Positions 55,678 through 63,573 of a stretch of DNA of 64,000 bases are shown in pieces. The DNA is from Micromonospora sp. FIMYZ51 (GTDB lineage: Bacteria; Actinomycetota; Actinomycetes; Mycobacteriales; Micromonosporaceae): the NCBI RefSeq assembly GCF_038246755.1, contig NZ_CP134706.1, forward strand, positions 4,712,001 to 4,776,000, read 5' to 3'. The position numbers were made by a program, and so were the translations under genes. The first letter of the stretch is position 1. Each line of letters starts with the position of its first letter. The notes under the pieces are model-generated. The model was not told the DNA's origin, did not search any database, and saw only the letters and a program-made list of their open reading frames with translations.

Positions 55678-56193
55678 TCATGTGGTTGCCTCGTGGCGGG
55701 CCCTGAGGAAAGCCGCGACGACCGGGCGCGTGGCCGTCAGCCAGTCAGCGTAGGCCGCAGGCTCGTCGTGCTCACGGTCGATGACGAACAGTCCACGCCC
55801 GGGGACGGTCGCGCCGATCTCGGTGAGCACCGGCCGCAGGGTGAGCTCCGCGGCCAGGTGATGCTGCGGGGCAGCGCCGACCAGCAGCGGGACGGCGAGC
55901 CCGCGCAGCCCGGTCCCGCCAGCGAACCGGTCGAGGAAGAGCTTGAGCAGACCCGTGTAGGTGCCCTTGTACGTCGGGCTCGCCACCACCACGAGATCGG
56001 CCGCACCAACCTCGGCCACCAGGGCGGCCACGCCGGAATCGTCCCAGTCCAGCAGGGCCGGACCCAGGGTGGCGAGATCGACGGTCAGATCCGGCTCGCG
56101 GCCGGCGAGCTGCCGGGCGACGTACCTCGCCGCGGCGAGGGTTCGGCTGGCCGATCGAGGGTTACCGACCACGACCGCGATCCGGGCGTTCAC
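55678..56193 (-). CDS. NAD(P)H-dependent FMN reductase (SsuE/MsuE type)
   Basis: GTG 56193 overlaps the stop of the SsuD gene (GTGA); 171 residues. The flavodoxin-like fold is seen in ARIAVVVGNPRSASRTLAAARYVARQL, DLVVVASPTYKGTYTGLLKLFLDRFAGGTGLRGLAVPLLVGAAPQHHLAAELTLRPVLTEIGA. This matches the SsuE/MsuE branch that provides FMNH2 to alkanesulfonate monooxygenase. Direct coupling to ssuD supports that pairing. Confidence 0.9.
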   Translation of the reverse strand: MNARIAVVVGNPRSASRTLAAARYVARQLAGREPDLTVDLATLGPALLDWDDSGVAALVAEVGAADLVVVASPTYKGTYTGLLKLFLDRFAGGTGLRGLAVPLLVGAAPQHHLAAELTLRPVLTEIGATVPGRGLFVIDREHDEPAAYADWLTATRPVVAAFLRARHEATT

Positions 56194-57359
56194 CGCGTCA
56201 CCGACTTCTCCGCGACCGGTGCCGCGCCGAAGGGTACTGCGGGTGCCGCCTGCCGGACGGGCGCCGGGTGCTGCCAGTGACCGCGGCGGGACAGCTCGGG
56301 CAGCACGCCCTCGCCGAACTGGTACGCCTCCTCCAGATGCGGGTAGCCGGAGAGCACGAACTCGCTGATCCCCGCCTCGACGTACTGCTCGATGAGGTCG
56401 GCGACCTGCTGATGGTCGCCGACGAGCGCGGTGCCGGCGCCGCCGCGTACCAGCCCGACACCGGCCCACAGATTCGGATGGATCTCCAGCCCGTCCTTGG
56501 TGCCGCCGTTGAGGGCGAGCATCCGGCGCTGGCCCTCGGACTCGCTACGGCGCAGGCCTGCCTGGACCTGGCGGATCTGATCGTCGGAGATGCCGGACAG
56601 CAGCCGGTCGGCCTCCGCCCAGGCCTCCTCGGCGGTGTCGCGGGCGATGGTGTGCACCCGCAGACCGAAGGCGAGGGTCCGGCCCTGCCGCTCGGCGAGC
56701 TCGCGGACCCGGCGCACCTTCTTGGCCACGTCGGCCGGAGGTTCACCCCAGGTCAGGTAGACATCGACGTGCCGGGCCGCCACGTCCAGAGCCGCCGGTG
56801 ACGAGCCGCCGAAGTAGACGCGTGGCACCGGGTCGGGGATCTGGGTCAGGACCGCGTCGGCGAGCTGGAAGTGGGTGCCCTCGACGTCAACGGGCTTGCC
56901 CGACCACAGCGCGCGGACGATCTCCAGGAATTCTCCGGTGCGCTGGTAGCGGGCGTCCTTGTCGAGGAAGTCGCCGTACATCCGCTGCTCGTGGCTCTCG
57001 CCCCCAGTGACCACGTTGAGCAACAGTCGGCCGCCGGAGAGGTTCTGGAAAGTGCCGGCCATCTGCGCGGCGAGGTACGGCGACGTGAGGCCGGGCCGGA
57101 ACGCGACGAGAAACTTCAACCGCGCCGACACGCTGCTCAGCATCGCGGTGGTGATCCAGGCGTCCTCGCACCAGGCGCCGGTGGGGGTCAGCGCGGCCTC
57201 GAAGCCCAACTGCTCCGCCGAGCGGGCAATCTGCCCGAGGTAGGCGACAGAGGCTGCCCGGGCGCCCACGTCGGCCGGGGTGCCGTGTCCGCCGCCGACA
57301 ATCTGCCGGCCGTCGCCGCCGTTCGTCGGTAGGAACCAATGGAACTTCAGATCGGTCAT
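56190..57359 (-). CDS. ssuD: FMNH2-dependent alkanesulfonate monooxygenase (SsuD)
   Basis: The 389-residue enzyme begins MTDLKFHWFLPTNGGDGR. SsuD landmarks follow: EQLGFEAALTPTGAWCEDAWITTAMLSSVSARLKFLVAFRPGLTSPYLAAQMAGTFQNLSGGRLLLNVVTGGESHEQRMYGDFLDKDARYQRTGEF. PRVYFGGSSPAALDVAARHVDVYLTWGEPP is also present, and the length is close to SsuD (~380). It cleaves the C-S bond of alkanesulfonates to give sulfite and aldehyde. It is part of the operon SBP-permease-ATPase-SfnB-SsuD-FMN reductase. Confidence 0.93.
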   Translation of the reverse strand: MTDLKFHWFLPTNGGDGRQIVGGGHGTPADVGARAASVAYLGQIARSAEQLGFEAALTPTGAWCEDAWITTAMLSSVSARLKFLVAFRPGLTSPYLAAQMAGTFQNLSGGRLLLNVVTGGESHEQRMYGDFLDKDARYQRTGEFLEIVRALWSGKPVDVEGTHFQLADAVLTQIPDPVPRVYFGGSSPAALDVAARHVDVYLTWGEPPADVAKKVRRVRELAERQGRTLAFGLRVHTIARDTAEEAWAEADRLLSGISDDQIRQVQAGLRRSESEGQRRMLALNGGTKDGLEIHPNLWAGVGLVRGGAGTALVGDHQQVADLIEQYVEAGISEFVLSGYPHLEEAYQFGEGVLPELSRRGHWQHPAPVRQAAPAVPFGAAPVAEKSVTR

Positions 57360-57363
57360 GAGC

Positions 57364-58551
57364 TCACACCTGTCCGTGGTTGGGGGGTGGGGTGCCGTCG
57401 ACGGCCCAGCGACCGAGGTGTTGGAGCTTCCACGCCGCAGGATCGTGCAAGGTGTGGGTACGCGCGTTGCGCCAGTGCCGGTCAAGGTTGTGGCTGGCGC
57501 TTGCGGACCGGGTGCCGGCCACCTCGAACAGGCGGCTGCTCGCCTCCAGGGCCGCGTGGGTGGTGGCCGCACGGGCCGCAGCGACAGCCAGAGACGCGGC
57601 CGTCGCGGACTGCGCGGTCAGGTCGGCATTGGCCCGGTCGATGGCCCGGGCCGCCTCGGCCAGCAGCGCCTCGCTGCCGCGCACGGCCAGCTCCACCTCC
57701 CCGAAGGCGCGTACCACCAGGGGGTCGTCGGCCGCCCGGTCGACGTGCGCGTCCGGGTAGGGTCGGCTCTTCTCCCGCACGAACGACGCCGCGTCGTGCA
57801 GTGCCGCCCGGGCGATTCCGGCGTCGATCGCCGCGTGCAGCACCTGCGCGAACGCGCCGTAGGTCTGCGGCTTGTCGAAGGTGAGCGCGAGCGGCGTGAC
57901 GAGGTCGTCGGGTACTGCCACGTCGCGCAGCACCACCGACCCGCTGGCGGTGGTGCGCTGGCCCAACGCGTTCCAGTCGTCGATCACCTCGACGCCCTCG
58001 TCGTGGCGGCTCACCCACGCGACGTGCAGCGGACCGTCCGGCCCGAGGTGAGCGAGGACGGGAATCCGGTGCGCCAGCAGAGCGCCGGTGGCGTAGAACT
58101 TGCGGCCGTTGAGCCGCCACCGCCCGGGGGCCTCAGCCGTCAACGTGGTGGTGATGTCGCGGACGTGTCGGGTGTTGGCCTCCGACTGCGCGTTGCCGAA
58201 CCGGCCGCCGGTCAACACCTCGCCGAAGAGGAGCTTCTGCTGGCCGTCGGTGCCCCGCAGTCGCAACTGATTGACGTAGACGAAGTGGCTCTGCGGGATC
58301 TGGCCGATGTTGGGGTCGCCGGCCGACAGCAGCCGGAACACCTCCACGACCGTCTCCACCGGCAGGTCGGCCCCGCCGTGCCGGGCGGGGACGGTGATGG
58401 CCAGCAGCCCGGACCCGCTGAGTCTGTCGACCTCCGCCAGCGGCAGGACGCGTCGCGCGTCGCGGTCGGCCGCGTCCCGGGAGAAGTCGGCGGCGAACTC
58501 GGCGGCGAGCGCGATCGCCTGCGCCGAGGACAGGACGGGAACATTCGTCAT
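57364..58551 (-). CDS. SfnB-like acyl-CoA-dehydrogenase-fold sulfur-acquisition oxidoreductase
   Basis: The 395-residue protein starts at ATG 58551 (ATG 58563 also possible). The fold is seen in DRLSGSGLLAITVPARHGGADLPVETVVEVFRLLSAGDPNIGQIPQSHFVYV, GRFGNAQSEANTRHV, LNGRKFYATGALLAHRIPVLA and the C-terminal GTRSASASHNLDRHWRNARTHTLHDPAAWKLQHLGRW. This subgroup (SfnB, DszC) consists of FMNH2-dependent monooxygenases for sulfones and thiophenes rather than true acyl-CoA dehydrogenases. It lies 4 nt upstream of ssuD. The start overlaps a short ABC-ATPase remnant (ATGA). Confidence 0.88.
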   Translation of the reverse strand: MTNVPVLSSAQAIALAAEFAADFSRDAADRDARRVLPLAEVDRLSGSGLLAITVPARHGGADLPVETVVEVFRLLSAGDPNIGQIPQSHFVYVNQLRLRGTDGQQKLLFGEVLTGGRFGNAQSEANTRHVRDITTTLTAEAPGRWRLNGRKFYATGALLAHRIPVLAHLGPDGPLHVAWVSRHDEGVEVIDDWNALGQRTTASGSVVLRDVAVPDDLVTPLALTFDKPQTYGAFAQVLHAAIDAGIARAALHDAASFVREKSRPYPDAHVDRAADDPLVVRAFGEVELAVRGSEALLAEAARAIDRANADLTAQSATAASLAVAAARAATTHAALEASSRLFEVAGTRSASASHNLDRHWRNARTHTLHDPAAWKLQHLGRWAVDGTPPPNHGQV

Positions 58552-58679
58552 GCCGACTCCCATGGCACCGCGGTGCAGAACCACTGCGGGTACTGATGCC
58601 GAGGGGCTGCGATGACGTCCTCGCTGGTGCCGTGCTCGACGATCCGGCAGTCCTTCGTGACCGTGATGCGGTCGCCCAT
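58548..58679 (-). pseudogene. 43-residue C-terminal remnant of a peptide-type ABC ATPase
   Basis: ATG 58679 opens GDRITVTKDCRIVEHGTSEDVI and continues APRHQYPQWFCTAVP before TGA, overlapping the sfnB-like start. The phrase matches the tail of DppD/DppF-type ATPases (compare ADRVLVMKDGEIVEDGPVGD in the 30446 gene). All catalytic motifs are missing. It is open, starts with ATG and is coupled to the next gene, so it may be translated, but is most simply a deletion scar. Confidence 0.55.
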
Positions 58680-58803
58680 GGTGATGGATCACTCCTTGGT
58701 CGTCTGAGATGGGGGTGGCGCATGCCCTGCACGGCAGTTGCGGGCGAACGTGCGTGCACCACCGCTGCCGGCCCTTCACGGAGTGACCACCCGATGCCGG
58801 CCG

Positions 58804-59520
58804 TCAGGCTGCGGCCGGTACACCGAGGCAGTCGAGCAGGTGCCGGCGCAGCGTGCCGAAACCAGGGTCATCCGGCGCACGCGGATGAGTCATCGGCACC
58901 GGTGTGTCGTCAACGACCCGGCCCCCGGCCAGGACCAGCGTGCGGTCCGCGAGCAGCAGCGCTTCCTCGACGTCGTGGGTGACCAGCAGCGCGGCGAAAC
59001 CGTGCTCGGCGCGCAACCGGCCGAACAGTGCCTGCATCCGCAGCCGGGTCAGCGCGTCCAGCGCACCGAACGGTTCGTCGAGCAGCAACAGGTCCGGCTC
59101 GCGGACCAGGGCCCGGGCCACCGCGACACGCTGGGACTGGCCGCCCGACAGTTCGGCCGGCCAGGCCCGCTCCCGGCCGGCCAGGCCGACCTCGGTCAAC
59201 GCCGCAGCCGTGCGGCGCTGAACATCGGGGCCGGGCACACCGAGCGCCACGTTGTCGGCAACCCGCTTCCAGGGCAGCAGCCGGTGCTCCTGGAAGACCA
59301 CCGCCAGGTTGCCGCGCACCTGCCAGTCGCCTATCGCGTCCTGGTCGAGGCCGGCGAGTATCCGCAGCAGGGTGGTCTTGCCCGACCCGCTGCCGCCGAG
59401 CAGTGCGACCACCTCGCCGGAACCGATCGTCAGGTCGATGCCGTCGAGGACCACCGTGTCCCCGAAGACACGTCGTACGCCGGTGGCGGTGACTACGTCG
59501 CCTGTAGGCCGCGTCGCCAC
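58804..59520 (-). CDS. ssuB: Sulfonate ABC transporter ATPase (SsuB type)
   Basis: GTG 59520 lies within the permease end; 238 residues. Motifs: Walker A GGSGSGKTTLLRIL, Q-loop FQEHRLLPWKRVADNVAL, signature LSGGQSQRVAVARAL, Walker B LLLLDEPFGALD and switch His THDVEEALLLADRTLVL. The 'RLLPW' loop is typical of SsuB. It is the third gene of the operon that starts at 61273. Confidence 0.92.
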   Translation of the reverse strand: MATRPTGDVVTATGVRRVFGDTVVLDGIDLTIGSGEVVALLGGSGSGKTTLLRILAGLDQDAIGDWQVRGNLAVVFQEHRLLPWKRVADNVALGVPGPDVQRRTAAALTEVGLAGRERAWPAELSGGQSQRVAVARALVREPDLLLLDEPFGALDALTRLRMQALFGRLRAEHGFAALLVTHDVEEALLLADRTLVLAGGRVVDDTPVPMTHPRAPDDPGFGTLRRHLLDCLGVPAAA

Positions 59521-60317
59521 GTCAGTGTCCTCCTCTCGACCGTCCGCAAGATCAGATCCGACAGCAGCCCGAGCAGGGCGTAGATGAACAGGCCGACGAG
59601 GACGACGTTGGTCTGGCTGAACTCGCGGGCCTCCATCATCAGGAAACCGATGCCGCTCTGGGTGGCGACCGTCTCGCCCACCACCAGGCTCAGCCATGCG
59701 GCCCCGGTCGCCAGGCGCAGTCCGAGGAACAGTGACGGCAGTGTGCCGGGAAGCACGACGTGACGAATGCGGGCCACGGCACCGAGGCCACAGGTGCGTG
59801 CCGCCTCGACCAGCCGCTCGTCGATGTCACGGATGCCGGCGTAGAGGTTGAAGTACATCGGATAGAACACGCCCAGGGCCACCAAGGTGACCTTCAGCGA
59901 CTCGCCGATACCGACCCAGATGATCAGCAGTGGCACCAGCGCGAGGTGTGGCAGCATCCGGGCCATCTGCACCGGCGGGTCGACCAGATCATCGCCGAGC
60001 CGCAGCAGACCCGCGATCGATCCGAGCACCAGCGCGAGGCCAACGCCGATCGCCAGGCCGGCACCGGCCCGGGTCAGCGAGTCGAGCAGATGGGTGGCGA
60101 GCGTGCCATCCTCGGCAAGCTGCCATCCGGCGCGTACCACCTCACTGATCGGGGGGAGTTTCTCCTCCGGTAGCACGCCCACCCGCGACGACGTCTCCCA
60201 GAGCACGACGAGCACGACGGGGGTGGTCAGGCGCCGCCATCGCCTACGGTGGGGCCGTGCGGCCGGTCGCGCGGTCTTCGGCACGGTGACCGGCGGTCGG
60301 GTGGCCAATTCCGTCAT
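59493..60317 (-). CDS. ssuC: Sulfonate ABC transporter permease (SsuC type)
   Basis: ATG 60317 overlaps the binding-protein stop (ATGA); 274 residues. Helices run from LTTPVVLVVLWETSSRVG to VLVGLFIYALLGLLSDLIL. The core PPVQMARMLPHLALVPLLIIWVGIGESLKVTLVALGVFYPMYFNLYAGIRDIDERLVEAARTCGLGAVARIRHVVLPGTLPSLFLGLRLA is a textbook SsuC sequence with the EAA loop. Confidence 0.93.
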   Translation of the reverse strand: MTELATRPPVTVPKTARPAARPHRRRWRRLTTPVVLVVLWETSSRVGVLPEEKLPPISEVVRAGWQLAEDGTLATHLLDSLTRAGAGLAIGVGLALVLGSIAGLLRLGDDLVDPPVQMARMLPHLALVPLLIIWVGIGESLKVTLVALGVFYPMYFNLYAGIRDIDERLVEAARTCGLGAVARIRHVVLPGTLPSLFLGLRLATGAAWLSLVVGETVATQSGIGFLMMEAREFSQTNVVLVGLFIYALLGLLSDLILRTVERRTLTWRRGLQAT

Positions 60318-61273
60318 GTGAAGACCCCGGTGAACTCGGTGTCGACGCGGGCCTTGATGTCGATCGGCTCGGGGATCAGCTTCAGTTCGGCGAAGCCGTC
60401 GGCGATCGCCTGCAACTCGTCGCCGATCGCCGGCGATACTGGGGCCAGCGACTTGGCGCTGCGGTCCAGCGAACGTTTTGCCACGTCTTCGGGGATCTTG
60501 AGCTCGGGCGCGAGCACCCGAGCCCGCTCCTCGGGGTTGTCGATGCCCCACTCGGTGGTGGTGTTGAGCCTGGCCAGTAGGTCGCGTACCTGGTCTGTCT
60601 TCTTCTCGACGGCGTCTGGCGCGGCCAGAATGTACTGCCGGTTGCTCGCCAGCCCGGTCGCGTCGGCCAGCACCTTGACGCCGGGCTGCTCGGCGAGGGC
60701 GAAGTAGGGATCCCAGATGATCCAGGCGTCGACCTGCCCGGCGTCGAAGGCGGGTCGCCCTTCGGCGGGTTTGAGGTACTGGACCGTGATGTCCTGCAAG
60801 GTCATGTTGTTGGCTTCGAGCAGCTTGACGAGCAGCCAGTGCACGTTGGAACCCTTGTTCAGCGCGACCGTCCTACCCTTGAGATCGGCGAACGTCCGGA
60901 ACCCGCTGCTCTCCTTGACCAGCACGGCCTCGCCCTGCGGCACCTCGTCCGACGTCGCCACGATCTTGAAGGGAATCTTTCCGGCGGCCGCGAAGATCGG
61001 CGGAGCCTCCCCGGTCTCACCGATGTCGATCGACCCAGCTTTGAGCGCCTCAGTGAGGGCCGGTCCGCTCTCGAACAACGACCAGGTCACGCCAGGCGCC
61101 TCGTTGCGGGCCTTGAGCAGGCTCAGACTGCCGTAGCGCTGGTAACCCACTCGCAGCTGCCCATCACCGCCCCCGCTGTCCTCCGCATCTCCGCAGGCAG
61201 TGAGCGCCCCGGCAGCGACCAAGATTGCTCCGAACGTGGCGAGCGCGCGGCGGCGCCATAGGGACCTGTGCAT
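60314..61273 (-). CDS. ssuA: Aliphatic sulfonate-binding lipoprotein (SsuA)
   Basis: The 319-residue protein starts at ATG 61273, 18 nt behind dyad 7. The leader ATFGAILVAAGALTACGD has a lipobox. LRVGYQRYGSLSLLKARNEAPGVTWSLFESGPALTEALKAGSIDIGETGEAPPIFAAAGKIPFKIVATSDEVPQGEAVLV is close to canonical SsuA, including 'GxTGEAPPIFAAAG'. It captures alkanesulfonates for the permease encoded by the next gene. Confidence 0.94.
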   Translation of the reverse strand: MHRSLWRRRALATFGAILVAAGALTACGDAEDSGGGDGQLRVGYQRYGSLSLLKARNEAPGVTWSLFESGPALTEALKAGSIDIGETGEAPPIFAAAGKIPFKIVATSDEVPQGEAVLVKESSGFRTFADLKGRTVALNKGSNVHWLLVKLLEANNMTLQDITVQYLKPAEGRPAFDAGQVDAWIIWDPYFALAEQPGVKVLADATGLASNRQYILAAPDAVEKKTDQVRDLLARLNTTTEWGIDNPEERARVLAPELKIPEDVAKRSLDRSAKSLAPVSPAIGDELQAIADGFAELKLIPEPIDIKARVDTEFTGVFT

Positions 61274-61290
61274 GGCGCAAAGTCTACTGA

Positions 61291-61309
61291 ACCTATGGGA
61301 AAAATGGGA
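61291..61309. promoter_or_regulatory. Sulfur-island dyad 7 (ACCTA-N9-TGGGA)
   Basis: A one-mismatch copy of the dyad (TGGGA for TAGGA) with the same 9-nt spacing, directly upstream of the ssuA start on the minus strand. Confidence 0.45.
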
Positions 61310-61771
61310 GGTGCGTTCGCCTCGCAGCGTTTCACCAGTTCAGCGCCGGTCAGCCGGATCCGGCTCGGCCCGAGTCCAAACAGTCGGAGGTTGTCGGCCG
61401 CGCTGACGGTGGAGGCCGCGCTCGCTGAGGTCCTGCCCTACTCCCAACCCGGACGACATTCTCGGCGTCGACGACCAGGAAGGCGCACTCCGCTTCCCAT
61501 GACCGCCGTCACCCCACGCTTCGGCGCGCGGTGTTACCGGCCGCTGCCACCGACCAACAGTCCCTCATGCAGGTCCGCTGCGCGATCAAGCCCCGCCTCA
61601 ACCTCCCGGGACGGCTCAGCTGACCGCTGCCGTGGCTTCGTTGATGAGTGCGTCGACGCGGTCTGACTGGAAAGCATGACCGGGTGAGGAGGCGTCGGTG
61701 GATCAAGGCTGAGTGCCCGAATGGCCGGTCGGTCGCAGGGGCCAATGGTCGGATCGACCCGAGCGACCCTG
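61310..61771. other. Intergenic, no gene identified
   Basis: No convincing ORF. A minus frame near 61620-61680 reads FQSDRVDALINEATAAVS before a stop and could be the tail of a lost gene. No Cys leader of the RxHxDxxR type was found here. Confidence 0.4.
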
Positions 61772-62347
61772 TCAACGGGTCTGGGGCGTTGGGCTGATCC
61801 CTTCTATCGCCAGGTTCAGCAGCCGGTCCGTCTCGGCGGCCGGGTCCGGGTGGTGTTCGGTCGCCAGCGCGAGACCGGTGACCAGTGTGAGCAGGTCCGT
61901 GATGGTCACGCCGGCCGCCACCGCGCCGTCCTGGGCGGCGCGCCGTACCAGTGGGTCACCGGCCTCGGTGAGTTGCGCGGAGGCGCAGTGCGCGTGCGCC
62001 GCGCCGGGTTCGGTCGCGCAGCTGCGGGCCAGCGCGACCGCCAGTCCCCGGATGGTCGCGGCGGAAGCTGCGACGGTGCCCAGCCAGGTGAGCAGCGCCG
62101 TTCGGGCGTCGGACGAGTCGGCGAGATCGCGGGCGCGGTCGCGGAGGGTCTCGATCCGGGCGCGGAAGACCGCCTCCAGCAGCGCATGCCGGTTGGGGAA
62201 GTGCCGACGTACGGTGCCAGATCCCACCCCTGCCCTGCGGCCGATCTGCTCCATGGACGCTTCAGCGCCGTACCGGGCAATCTCCTCTTCGGCAACGGCG
62301 AGTAGGAGCGCGTAGTTGCGCCGAGCGTCCGCTCGCTGACAGGGCAT
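61772..62347 (-). CDS. TetR-family transcriptional regulator
   Basis: The 191-residue protein starts at ATG 62347. The N-terminal helix-turn-helix (RRNYALLLAVAEEEIARYGAEASMEQIGRRAGVGSGTVRRHFPNRHALLEAVF) is TetR, and the C-terminal helical domain has a conserved-looking RGLAVALARSC. It is divergent from the NmrA-type gene. A perfect operator-like dyad lies between them, so it probably represses that gene and itself. Confidence 0.9.
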   Translation of the reverse strand: MPCQRADARRNYALLLAVAEEEIARYGAEASMEQIGRRAGVGSGTVRRHFPNRHALLEAVFRARIETLRDRARDLADSSDARTALLTWLGTVAASAATIRGLAVALARSCATEPGAAHAHCASAQLTEAGDPLVRRAAQDGAVAAGVTITDLLTLVTGLALATEHHPDPAAETDRLLNLAIEGISPTPQTR

Positions 62348-62398
62348 GAGGCACCTCACGATTGCTAAGTGGCGGGGCCCGCCGTATCGCACCAGGAG

Positions 62399-62421
62399 TA
62401 AACGGCGTTCCCCGCCGTTTA
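62399..62421. promoter_or_regulatory. TetR operator candidate
   Basis: TAAACGGCG and CGCCGTTTA form a perfect 9-bp inverted repeat around 5 nt. It lies in the 99-bp divergent region between the TetR gene and the NmrA-type gene. Confidence 0.75.
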
Positions 62422-62446
62422 GCTTGACCTGCCACGAGGAGACCAT

Positions 62447-63373
62447 GTGTCCATCGATTCCGCACCGGTCCTGGTCGTCGGTGCCACCGGACAGCAGGGT
62501 GGAGCCACAGCCCGCACCCTGCTCGCCGCGGGCGTACCCGTCCGGGCGCTGGTCCGCGACCCCGCCACCGAACGGGCCAAGACCATTGAGGCGCTCGGCG
62601 CCGAACTGCGTACCGGTGACCTGGACGACTGCGACTCCCTGACCAGTGCGGCCCAGGGCGCCCGAGCGGTCTTCTCGGTCCAGAGGCCCCCGATGAAGGA
62701 CGGCGGACTCGACTTCCCCGGCGAGCACCGCCAGGGCGTGAACCTGATCGAGGCCGCAATCGCCGCGGGCGTACCGCAGTTCGTGCAGACCACGGTCTCC
62801 GCCGCCGGGCAGCACACCGAGTTCCCCGGCTGGGCGGAAGGCCGCTGGGCACCCATGGAGCCCTACTACACCGCCAAGGCGGGAATCCAGGACCGGGTAC
62901 GCGAGGCCGGTTTCACACACTGGACGCTCCTCAAGCCGGGCTTCTTCATGGAGAACCTGCTGCCCGCGGCGGCGTACCTGTTCCCGCGCGGCGTCGAGGG
63001 CGGCCTGGTGACCGTGCTGAAGCCGCAGACCCGACTCTCCCTCGTCGCGGTCGAGGACATCGGCCGGGCCGCCGCCGCGACGATCGCCGAACCAAAGCGG
63101 TTCGACCGGGTCGAGTTGGAACTGGCCAGCGACTACCTGGCGATGAGCGAGATCGCCGAGATCCTCTCCCGCGCCCTGGGCATCGAACTGACCGCGCCCG
63201 ACATGACGGCCGAGGAGGCTGTCGCCGCGGGCATGCCGGACTGGGCAATCATCGGGCACGAACTCACGGAGGCTGTGGGACAGCCGGCCCGTCCCGAGTA
63301 CGCTCGCGCACTCGGCATCCCGCTCACGACCTTCGAGGAATGGGCGAACCGACACCTACGGTCCGCGCCCTGA
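62447..63373 (+). CDS. NmrA-family NAD(P)-binding protein
   Basis: GTG 62447 follows GAGGAG; 308 residues. VLVVGATGQQGGATARTLLAAGVPVRALVRDP is the Rossmann GxxGxxG of atypical short-chain dehydrogenases. EPYYTAKAGIQDRVREAGFTHWTLLKPGFFMENLLP and a variable C-terminus place it in the NmrA/HSCARG group. These are NAD(P) sensors or quinone-type reductases. It is divergent from, and probably regulated by, the TetR gene. Confidence 0.88.
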   Translation: MSIDSAPVLVVGATGQQGGATARTLLAAGVPVRALVRDPATERAKTIEALGAELRTGDLDDCDSLTSAAQGARAVFSVQRPPMKDGGLDFPGEHRQGVNLIEAAIAAGVPQFVQTTVSAAGQHTEFPGWAEGRWAPMEPYYTAKAGIQDRVREAGFTHWTLLKPGFFMENLLPAAAYLFPRGVEGGLVTVLKPQTRLSLVAVEDIGRAAAATIAEPKRFDRVELELASDYLAMSEIAEILSRALGIELTAPDMTAEEAVAAGMPDWAIIGHELTEAVGQPARPEYARALGIPLTTFEEWANRHLRSAP

Positions 63374-63573
63374 CCGACAAGACCCAGGGTTGCCGCCACG
63401 ACCGCAGGTCGCGGACCACTGGAGCTGTGGGACAACCTCGCCGAGGCTGGCGCTCCAGTTGATCTATCCATTCGGCGATCCGCGCGAATGACGCGGCTCG
63501 TGGACCAGGGTCTGGCCAGGTGGTGTGCACCGACGGTCGCGCTGGTGTCCTGGTCGGCCAGTTCTGTGGCTGG

